Shown: positions 1 to 5,886 of the stretch, piece after piece
How positions within the stretch are numbered: position 1 is the stretch's first letter
How the letters are laid out: every line of letters begins with the position of its first letter
Source: Siansivirga zeaxanthinifaciens CC-SAMT-1
Lineage (GTDB): Bacteria > Bacteroidota > Bacteroidia > Flavobacteriales > Flavobacteriaceae
Assembly: GCF_000941055.1 (NCBI RefSeq)
Contig: NZ_CP007202.1
Span: forward strand, 1,112,001-1,176,000
Reading direction: 5' to 3'
Length of the DNA: 64,000 nt
The notes under the pieces: model-generated
Seen by the model: only the letters and a program-made list of their open reading frames with translations
Databases searched by the model: none
Told to the model about the DNA's origin: nothing
Program-made: the position numbers and the translations under genes

Positions 1-43
1 TTATAAATATATTAAAAGAAACATCTAATTTTAGAGAAAGTTG

Positions 44-51
44 TATTTTTG
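44..51 (+). promoter_or_regulatory. -7 element of the sucAB promoter
   Basis: TATTTTTG matches the Bacteroidota housekeeping -7 consensus TAnnTTTG. It lies 39 bp before the sucA start, giving a short leader. I see no convincing TTTG -33 box at the usual spacing. Confidence 0.5.
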
Positions 52-90
52 CTGCAAATTTGACTAAACGATAGTGAATTAAAAAATATA

Positions 91-2832
91 ATGGATAAAT
101 TTTCCTTTTTAAACGCAGCGCATACAGCTTATTTTGCTGATTTATACGATCAATATTTACAAAACCCAGATTCTGTAGAACCAAGTTGGAGAGCCTTTTT
201 TCAAGGTTACGATTTTGGTAGCGAAAACTATGGTTTTGAAGGTGAAATAGTAGAAGGAGTTTCGGCTCAAATGCCAGAATACCTTCAAAAAGAGTTTCAG
301 GTTATTAAGTTAATTGATGGTTATAGAATGCGCGGGCATTTGTTTACAAAAACAAACCCTGTTAGAGATCGAAGAACTTACGAGCCAACTTTAGATATTG
401 AAAATTTTGGTCTTTCCGCAAACGATTTAGATACCGTTTTTAACGCTGGCGAAATTTTAGGAATTGGAGCCAAACCACTTCGCGAAATTTTGGTGCATTT
501 AAATAAAATATACTGTAGTTCTATTGGAGTAGAGTATATGTATCTTAGAAATCCAGAGGTTATTTCTTGGTGGCAAGGTAAATTAAACCACAACGATAAT
601 CAGCCTAGTTTTTCGGCGACTAAGAAAAAATATATTCTTTCAAAATTAAACCAAGCGGTTACTTTCGAAAACTTTTTACAAACTAAATATGTTGGACAGA
701 AACGTTTTTCTCTAGAAGGAGGCGAATCTTTAATTCCGGCTATTAGTAATGTGCTTTTCGTTGCTGCCGAAAAATACGATGTTAAAGAATGTGTTTTAGG
801 TATGGCACACAGAGGACGTTTAAGTACGCTGGTAAATATATTTAGAAAACCAGTAAACGAACTTTTTAGCGAGTTTGATGGTAAAGATTTTGAAGATGCA
901 GATATCGATGGTGATGTTAAATATCATTTAGGTTTAACCTTAGATAAAACCTATCAAAACGGTAAAAATATTAAGATGAATTTGGTTCCAAATCCATCGC
1001 ATTTAGAAACCGTAGCTTCTGTAGCCGAAGGTATTACAAGAGCTAAAATAGACACCGATTATAATGGCGACGACCAAAAAATTATACCAATTATAGTACA
1101 TGGAGATGCTGCCATTGCAGGTCAGGGTATAGTTTATGAAGTAGCCCAGATGAGTCAGTTAAATGGTTACAAAACAGGTGGAACGGTACATATTGTAGTT
1201 AACAACCAAATTGGGTTTACAACAAACTACTTAGATGCACGTTCAAGTACCTATTGTACCGATGTTGCTAAAGTAACTTTGTCGCCTGTATTACACGTAA
1301 ATGCCGACGATGCCGAGGCTGTAGTTCATGCAGTAGAGTTAGCATTAGAGTACAGAATGCGTTACAAAAAAGATGTTTACATCGATTTGTTAGGTTATAG
1401 AAAATATGGACATAATGAAGGTGACGAACCAAGGTTTACTCAGCCTAAACTTTATAAAGCCATAGCAAAACATAAAAATCCGTTTGAAATTTATTCAAGT
1501 AAATTAATTTCGGAAAAAACCATCGATAAAGATTACGTAGATGCTATTGTTGAAGAATTTAAATCAACACTAGAAGCAGAATACATAAAATCGAAAGAAG
1601 CAGATTCGTCTAAGGTAAGAGAGTTTATGCAAGAACGCTGGCAAGGATTTGAGCGTGAAGATTTAGAGGGTATGTTAAAGCCTGTAGATACATCGTATCC
1701 AAAAGAGAATTTAGAGAACATTTCTAAAGTGGTTTCAACAGTACCAAAAGACGTTAAATTTGTTAGAAAAGCAGAACGTATTTTAGAAGGTCGTGCAAAA
1801 ATGGTTTTCGAAACCGATACTCTAGATTGGGGTATGGCAGAAACATTGGCTTACGGTAGTTTACTAGAAGAAGGTTTTAATGTTAGAATTTCTGGACAAG
1901 ATGTAGAGCGCGGTACTTTTAGTCACAGACATGCTATTTTACGTGATGAAATATCAGAAGAACGTGTTAATCTTTTAAATTTAAATCCACATAACAAGGG
2001 TAAAATGGATATTTTTAATTCATTTTTATCTGAATATGGGGTGTTAGGTTTCGATTATGGGTATGCCATGGCCAACCCAAATACATTAACCATTTGGGAA
2101 GCGCAGTTTGGAGACTTTAGTAATGGTGCTCAAATTATATTTGACCAATATTTATCGGCTGCAGAAGATAAATGGAAATCTCAAAATGGTATTGTAGTTT
2201 TACTTCCTCATGGTTATGAAGGGCAAGGTTCAGAGCATTCATCTGCACGAATCGAGCGTTACTTACAACTTTGTGGAGACGATAACATGACGGTTGCAGA
2301 CTGTACCACACCTGCAAATATGTACCACTTATTACGTCGCCAAATGTTACGTAAGTTTAGAAAACCGTTAATAGTTTTTACTCCTAAAAGTTTATTACGT
2401 CACCCTAAAGCGGTTTCTAGTATTAGCGAATTAGCATCAGGAGAATTTCAAGAAGTTATCGATGATACTATCAACCCAGAAAACGTTAAGAAATTAGTAC
2501 TTTGTACTGGTAAATTCTATTACGATTTATTAGCAGAAAGAGAAGAATTAGGTAGAGAGGATATCGCTTTAGTAAGAATTGAGCAATTATTCCCGCTACA
2601 TATTGATAAAATTCAGGCAGCAATAAATCGTTATCCTAATGTAGAAAAATACGTTTGGGCGCAAGAAGAACCACGCAATATGGGTGCTTGGAGTTATTTA
2701 ACTCAGCGTTTAGATATTGTGAAATTAGAAGGTATCACAAGACCTTATAATTCTGTACCTGCTCCAGGTTCGGGCACCAGAGATAAAAGTAGACAACGTC
2801 GCGTTATTAATGCGGTTTTTGAAAATAATTAA
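91..2832 (+). CDS. sucA: 2-oxoglutarate dehydrogenase E1 component
   Basis: This 913-residue protein is the thiamine-diphosphate-dependent E1 subunit of the 2-oxoglutarate dehydrogenase complex. It decarboxylates 2-oxoglutarate and passes the succinyl group to the lipoyl domain of E2 in the TCA cycle. The N-terminus carries the short helix typical of the family (LYDQYLQNP, then SWRAFFQG). The catalytic core contains HGDAAIAGQG from residue 337 and the ThDP/Mg-binding NNQIGFTT from residue 371. The C-terminal transketolase-like part runs to the end, so the length is normal for the family. sucB follows after 22 bp, so the two are co-transcribed. The E3 gene is not in the window. The identification is firm. 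Confidence 0.97.
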   Translation: MDKFSFLNAAHTAYFADLYDQYLQNPDSVEPSWRAFFQGYDFGSENYGFEGEIVEGVSAQMPEYLQKEFQVIKLIDGYRMRGHLFTKTNPVRDRRTYEPTLDIENFGLSANDLDTVFNAGEILGIGAKPLREILVHLNKIYCSSIGVEYMYLRNPEVISWWQGKLNHNDNQPSFSATKKKYILSKLNQAVTFENFLQTKYVGQKRFSLEGGESLIPAISNVLFVAAEKYDVKECVLGMAHRGRLSTLVNIFRKPVNELFSEFDGKDFEDADIDGDVKYHLGLTLDKTYQNGKNIKMNLVPNPSHLETVASVAEGITRAKIDTDYNGDDQKIIPIIVHGDAAIAGQGIVYEVAQMSQLNGYKTGGTVHIVVNNQIGFTTNYLDARSSTYCTDVAKVTLSPVLHVNADDAEAVVHAVELALEYRMRYKKDVYIDLLGYRKYGHNEGDEPRFTQPKLYKAIAKHKNPFEIYSSKLISEKTIDKDYVDAIVEEFKSTLEAEYIKSKEADSSKVREFMQERWQGFEREDLEGMLKPVDTSYPKENLENISKVVSTVPKDVKFVRKAERILEGRAKMVFETDTLDWGMAETLAYGSLLEEGFNVRISGQDVERGTFSHRHAILRDEISEERVNLLNLNPHNKGKMDIFNSFLSEYGVLGFDYGYAMANPNTLTIWEAQFGDFSNGAQIIFDQYLSAAEDKWKSQNGIVVLLPHGYEGQGSEHSSARIERYLQLCGDDNMTVADCTTPANMYHLLRRQMLRKFRKPLIVFTPKSLLRHPKAVSSISELASGEFQEVIDDTINPENVKKLVLCTGKFYYDLLAEREELGREDIALVRIEQLFPLHIDKIQAAINRYPNVEKYVWAQEEPRNMGAWSYLTQRLDIVKLEGITRPYNSVPAPGSGTRDKSRQRRVINAVFENN

Positions 2833-2854
2833 AATACAATTAAAATTATAAAAA

Positions 2855-4069
2855 ATGGTTTTAGAAATGAAAGTGCCTTCTCCAGGGGAGTCTATTACTG
2901 AAGTTGAAATAGCAACTTGGCTTGTTGAAGATGGTGATTATGTAGAAAAAGATCAAGCAATAGCTGAAGTAGATAGTGATAAAGCAACTTTAGAATTACC
3001 AGCTGAAGCAAGCGGAATTATCACTCTTAAAGCTGAAGAAGGAGATGCTGTAGCAGTTGGTGCTGTTGTGTGTTTAATAGACACCAGTGCAGCAAAACCT
3101 GAAGGTGGTGAAGCGGCTCCAAAAGCAGAAAAGAAAGAAGAAGCACCTAAAGCTGAAGCGCCTAAGCAAGCAGCTCAGGAAACTAAAACATATGCAACTG
3201 GTACTGCTAGTCCTGCAGCTAAAAAAATTCTTGCCGAGAAAGGTATGGATGCAGCGGCTGTTTCTGGTACTGGAAAAGATGGTCGTGTTACTAAAGAAGA
3301 TGCTGTTAATGCCGTACCTTCTATGGGGACACCTACTGGAGGAAACAGAGGCTCGTCTAAAACTAAAATGTCTATGTTACGTCGTAAAGTAGCAGAGCGT
3401 TTGGTTGAAGCTAAAAATACAACGGCTATGTTAACGACTTTTAACGAAGTTAACATGACGCCTATTTTTGAATTAAGAAATGAATACAAAGATACCTTTA
3501 AAAACAAGCACGGTGTTGGTTTAGGTTTTATGAGTTTCTTTACATTGGCAGTTGTAAGAGCATTAAAAATGTATCCTGCAGTAAACTCAATGATCGATGA
3601 TAAAGAAATGATTTCTTATGATTTCTGCGATATTAGTATAGCTGTTTCTGGTCCTAAAGGCTTAATGGTTCCTGTAATTCGTAATGCAGAAAACTTAAGT
3701 TTTAGAGGCGTAGAATCTGAAGTAAAACGTTTAGCGCTTCGTGCTCGCGATGGTCAAATTACTGTCGATGAAATGACTGGTGGTACTTTTACAATTACTA
3801 ATGGAGGTGTTTTTGGTAGTATGTTATCTACACCAATTATTAACCCGCCACAAAGTGGTATATTAGGTATGCACAATATTATAGAGCGTCCTATAGCTGT
3901 AGATGGTAAAGTTGAAATTCACCCAATGATGTATGTTGCACTATCTTACGATCACAGAATAATTGATGGCAAAGAGAGTGTAGGTTTCTTGGTAGCTGTT
4001 AAAGAAGCTTTAGAAAATCCAACAGAATTATTAATGAATAACGATGTTAAAAAAGCATTAGAGCTTTAA
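2855..4069 (+). CDS. sucB: 2-oxoglutarate dehydrogenase E2, dihydrolipoyl succinyltransferase
   Basis: This 404-residue E2 core subunit transfers succinyl groups from E1 to coenzyme A. The N-terminal lipoyl domain (about 1-75) has the lipoylated lysine K43 in [10 protein letters not shown]. An Ala/Glu/Lys/Pro-rich swinging linker (about 78-112) follows, then a peripheral subunit-binding domain (about 116-155, [12 protein letters not shown]) and the catalytic acyltransferase domain. The active-site motif DHRIIDG places H367 and D371. One lipoyl domain and total length near 400 residues fit SucB rather than the larger pyruvate dehydrogenase E2. It lies 22 bp after sucA and ends just before a strong palindromic terminator. 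Confidence 0.97.
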   Translation: MVLEMKVPSPGESITEVEIATWLVEDGDYVEKDQAIAEVDSDKATLELPAEASGIITLKAEEGDAVAVGAVVCLIDTSAAKPEGGEAAPKAEKKEEAPKAEAPKQAAQETKTYATGTASPAAKKILAEKGMDAAAVSGTGKDGRVTKEDAVNAVPSMGTPTGGNRGSSKTKMSMLRRKVAERLVEAKNTTAMLTTFNEVNMTPIFELRNEYKDTFKNKHGVGLGFMSFFTLAVVRALKMYPAVNSMIDDKEMISYDFCDISIAVSGPKGLMVPVIRNAENLSFRGVESEVKRLALRARDGQITVDEMTGGTFTITNGGVFGSMLSTPIINPPQSGILGMHNIIERPIAVDGKVEIHPMMYVALSYDHRIIDGKESVGFLVAVKEALENPTELLMNNDVKKALEL

Positions 4070-4087
4070 TTTAACTATTCTTATAAT

Positions 4088-4119
4088 AAAAAAGAGCTAC
4101 CAATTGGTAGCTCTTTTTT
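4088..4119. terminator. Palindromic bidirectional terminator
   Basis: A perfect palindrome, AAAAAAGAGCTACC-AATT-GGTAGCTCTTTTTT, has an A tract on one side and a T tract on the other, so it can stop transcription in both directions. It terminates sucAB from the left. From the right it can end the minus-strand transcript carrying the 32-residue peptide gene, whose stop codon is 18 bp away. Confidence 0.85.
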
Positions 4120-4137
4120 ATTAAGTTAAATATAAAA

Positions 4138-4236
4138 CTAAAATAAAATTAGGATATTTATACTAATAACAATTATCACCACAGTTATTAAACCAACAAT
4201 AAAATATTTATCCAAGTATCTGTTGTCTTTTTCCAT
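4138..4236 (-). CDS. 32-residue single-pass membrane peptide (hypothetical)
   Basis: An ATG-initiated reading frame of 33 codons encodes a charged head (MEKDNRYLDKY), then an unbroken hydrophobic stretch (about residues 12-32, FIVGLITVVIIVISINIL...) ending in TAG. This is the layout of a small single-pass inner-membrane peptide. The case for a real gene comes from context. About 58 bp upstream of the ATG is a TAAATTTA -7-like element (4294-4301) with a dyad operator (4324-4341) exactly 22 bp before it. The three neighbouring RNA units repeat this geometry, and the transcript would end at the bidirectional terminator 4088-4119. No family is recognised. It could be a regulatory peptide or a small toxin-like peptide, but the sequence alone does not show which. 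Confidence 0.55.
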   Translation of the reverse strand: MEKDNRYLDKYFIVGLITVVIIVISINILILF

Positions 4237-4293
4237 GGTTTAATTTTTAAATTAACTAATAAATTGTTGTAGGTTTTCTATTTAAAAGTATCA

Positions 4294-4341
4294 TAAATTT
4301 AAAGAGGAAAAAGATTTAATTAAATACGTAATTATACGTAT
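4294..4341 (-). promoter_or_regulatory. Dyad promoter D1 driving the 32-residue peptide
   Basis: The dyad ATACGTAATTATACGTAT (4324-4341) has perfect 7-bp arms around ATTA. Exactly 22 bp downstream on the minus strand is TAAATTTA (4294-4301), a TAnnTTTA -7-like element. The dyad occupies the place of the -33 box, which suggests an activator-dependent promoter. An inferred start near 4288 gives a leader of about 50 nt before the peptide ATG at 4236. Confidence 0.6.
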
Positions 4342-4359
4342 TTAATTTGGGGTTAGTCC

Positions 4360-4433
4360 ATAAAATGCGAAAGGCTCCAGATTAATAAAAATCTAGAACC
4401 TTTCTTTAATTCTCCCTAAGAACTAATTAATAG
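4360..4433 (-). ncRNA. Small structured RNA unit A (tandem array)
   Basis: The predicted transcript is about 74 nt, from a start inferred 6 nt after the TATCTTTA element to a U-rich tail. It has a 5' hairpin with a UAGG-type loop (4408-4424) and a 3' hairpin (4369-4404). The 3' hairpin pairs completely on the minus strand using two G-U pairs but has C-A mismatches on the plus strand, so transcription should be leftward. Seventy bp (4362-4431) are identical to unit B. No useful reading frame is present. Alternative: a repeated intergenic hairpin element that is not an RNA gene. Confidence 0.5.
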
Positions 4434-4438
4434 CACGG

Positions 4439-4486
4439 TAAAGATATATAATATGTTTTAATTAAAGAATACGTAGTACTGCGTAT
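4439..4486 (-). promoter_or_regulatory. Dyad promoter D2 of RNA unit A
   Basis: The dyad ATACGTAGTACTGCGTAT (4469-4486) lies 22 bp upstream (minus strand) of TATCTTTA (4439-4446). One arm differs by one base from D1. The spacing is the same as in the other three copies. Confidence 0.55.
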
Positions 4487-4502
4487 TTTATTATAAATTC
4501 AT

Positions 4503-4576
4503 TAAAAATGCGAAAGGCTCCAGATTAATAAAAATCTAGAACCTTTCTTTAATTCTCCCTAAGAACTAATTAATTG
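4503..4576 (-). ncRNA. Small structured RNA unit B (tandem array)
   Basis: This is the second copy, 143 bp from unit A and identical to it over 70 bp (4505-4574). The 5' hairpin comes from 4551-4567 and the 3' hairpin from 4512-4547, followed on the minus strand by GCATTTTT as a terminator-like tail. The sequence between units A and B is much less similar outside the dyad and -7 element, so selection appears to act on the RNA body and the promoter. Confidence 0.5.
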
Positions 4577-4581
4577 CTTTG

Positions 4582-4629
4582 TAAATGTATATAATGCGAT
4601 TTAAATAAGTAATACGTAATTCTTCGTAT
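4582..4629 (-). promoter_or_regulatory. Dyad promoter D3 of RNA unit B
   Basis: The dyad ATACGTAATTCTTCGTAT (4612-4629) lies 22 bp upstream (minus strand) of TACATTTA (4582-4589). The left arm ATACGTA is identical in all four dyads and the right arm varies by one base. Confidence 0.55.
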
Positions 4630-4632
4630 TTA

Positions 4633-4707
4633 TAAAAAATAAAAGGCCCTAGATTTATAAAAGCCTAGAACCCTTGTGTTTAATAATTTCCTATGAAATT
4701 ATTGATA
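4633..4707 (-). ncRNA. Small structured RNA unit C, diverged copy
   Basis: This is the third unit, diverged in sequence but with the same layout. The 5' hairpin is a perfect 9-bp stem AATAATTTC/GAAATTATT with loop ATAG (4682-4703). The 3' hairpin (4644-4673) has a 10-bp stem on the minus strand including G-U pairs, and is followed by a T-rich tail (4630-4643 as A on plus). Stem sequences differ from units A and B while pairing is kept, which is the pattern of a structured RNA. It begins about 50 nt after the stop codon of the response regulator gene. Confidence 0.5.
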
Positions 4708-4712
4708 GCAGT

Positions 4713-4760
4713 CAAATATAGCTTACCAACATAATATGGTAAATACGTACTTGTACTTAT
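4713..4760 (-). promoter_or_regulatory. Dyad promoter D4 of RNA unit C
   Basis: The dyad ATACGTACTTGTACTTAT (4743-4760) overlaps the last codon and stop of the response regulator gene. The -7 element TATATTTG (4713-4720) is a perfect match to TAnnTTTG and sits 22 bp downstream on the minus strand. Confidence 0.6.
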
Positions 4761-5392
4761 AATTGTATGTGTTGCTTGTTTAAATTTGCCCAAATAGATA
4801 GGGAGGTTGGTTTGTTATCTAATTTTAATTTAGAAACAATGTTGCTGCGATGTTTATCAACAGTTCTTACAGATATGGATAATTCGTCGGCGATATTCTG
4901 ACTCGTTTTGTTCTCTGATATAAGTTTTACAATTTTTAATTCAGATTTTGTAAGTAAGTGTATTTTGTCGGGAGATTTTTCTGGATTTTTATTTAAATAC
5001 TGAGCTATTTCTTGACTAAAATATGGTTCGTTTTTAAGTACATGCTCAATGCAGGTTTCGATTTCTTCAACAGCAAATTCCTTTAAAATGTAGCCGTAAA
5101 CATTAAATTCTTTAGCCTTATCGTATAGTTCTTCTTCTTTATCGAAGGTTATTAAAACAATTTTAGTGTTTAATTGATTTTTTTTACAAATTTCGGCAAT
5201 TTCTAAGCCTGTTAAATGGGGCATTCTAATATCTAAAATTGCAATTTCTGGTTTTAATTTAACAATTAAATTATAGGCAGAATTCCCATCGGTAGCACTC
5301 CCAACAATATTAAATCCTTTCGATTTTAAAAAATCAGATAAACCACGAAGCATTAGCGGATGATCGTCTGCAATTACAATAGAAGTAGACAT
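4757..5392 (-). CDS. NarL/FixJ-type response regulator with LuxR HTH
   Basis: This 211-residue protein has an N-terminal receiver domain (about 3-120) and a C-terminal LuxR-type helix-turn-helix (about 145-205). The receiver residues are intact: acidic pair D9/D10, phospho-acceptor D54 in ILDIRMP, T82 and K104. The HTH carries the usual LTKSELKIVKLI and SVRTVDKHRSNI motifs. It is therefore a phosphorylation-dependent DNA-binding regulator. No histidine kinase gene adjoins it, so it is an orphan here. It follows the CHAT/retropepsin genes on the same strand after a 50-bp gap that contains its own TATATTTA element (5429-5436). Its 3' end runs into the first dyad of the small-RNA array, which makes it the natural candidate to bind those dyads. 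That link is inference. Confidence 0.9.
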   Translation of the reverse strand: MSTSIVIADDHPLMLRGLSDFLKSKGFNIVGSATDGNSAYNLIVKLKPEIAILDIRMPHLTGLEIAEICKKNQLNTKIVLITFDKEEELYDKAKEFNVYGYILKEFAVEEIETCIEHVLKNEPYFSQEIAQYLNKNPEKSPDKIHLLTKSELKIVKLISENKTSQNIADELSISVRTVDKHRSNIVSKLKLDNKPTSLSIWANLNKQHIQL

Positions 5393-5428
5393 GTGTTTCG
5401 TAGGTTTAGTTGCTATTAATAAGATAGG

Positions 5429-5436
5429 TAAATATA
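5429..5436 (-). promoter_or_regulatory. Possible -7 element of the response regulator gene
   Basis: TATATTTA on the minus strand lies 36 bp before the ATG. It has the same -7 type as the downstream array, but no dyad lies 22 bp upstream of it. Confidence 0.35.
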
Positions 5437-5442
5437 ATGATT

Positions 5443-5886
5443 TTATAATTTTAAGTAAAGATGTTTTTTATCGTAATCAATTATAGCTTTGCCTTTCTTT
5501 AAAATATCGGCACCAATAATACCATCAACGGGTTTCGCATTATGATTAATAAGTGCGGTATTAACATGTGTTAAATTAAATAAAACCAGAATCACTTTAT
5601 CGTATTTCCATTTGCCTATTTTAATTTTATTTTTTTTAGACATTTTAGTTTCCATGTTTATAGCCCCAGCCCCAGCGGCCATAATTTCCGAGTCTTTTAC
5701 TTTTAGGTTAAATGTTTTTGAAGCTTCAAACCCCACACATGAATTAGAGGCACCCGTATCTAAAATAAATAACCCATTTTTTCCATTTATGGAGGCTTTT
5801 ATTTCGAAATGATTCGTTTTTGTAAGTTTCAATTTAGTTTTTGAATACCCTTTTTCAAGAAGAAATTGTTGCAGTTTTTCTGTCAT
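5443..5886 (-). CDS. Retropepsin-like aspartic protease
   Basis: This 147-residue single-domain protein has the two hallmarks of retropepsin-like aspartic proteases. These are the catalytic loop ILDTGASNS with D43, and a C-terminal hydrophobic-hydrophobic-Gly element, GIIGADIL (about 122-129). Such enzymes work as dimers, each subunit giving one aspartate. There is no signal peptide or membrane segment, so it is probably cytoplasmic. Its start overlaps the 3' end of the TPR-CHAT gene by 32 nt, implying translational coupling. Finding two proteases of different catalytic type fused into one operon suggests they act in one pathway. Its substrate is unknown; a peptide-binding role is also possible. 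Confidence 0.85.
   Translation of the reverse strand: MTEKLQQFLLEKGYSKTKLKLTKTNHFEIKASINGKNGLFILDTGASNSCVGFEASKTFNLKVKDSEIMAAGAGAINMETKMSKKNKIKIGKWKYDKVILVLFNLTHVNTALINHNAKPVDGIIGADILKKGKAIIDYDKKHLYLKL

Noticed and set aside
4360-4433. Peptide coding in the RNA units
   Set aside because: Unit A has only an ATG-GAC-TAA stub downstream and stops in other frames; structure, not coding, is conserved between the copies.
4322-4760. The repeats at 4.3-4.8 kb as a CRISPR array
   Set aside because: There are only three or four diverged units about 131-145 bp apart, with no short direct repeats, spacers of uniform length or cas genes.
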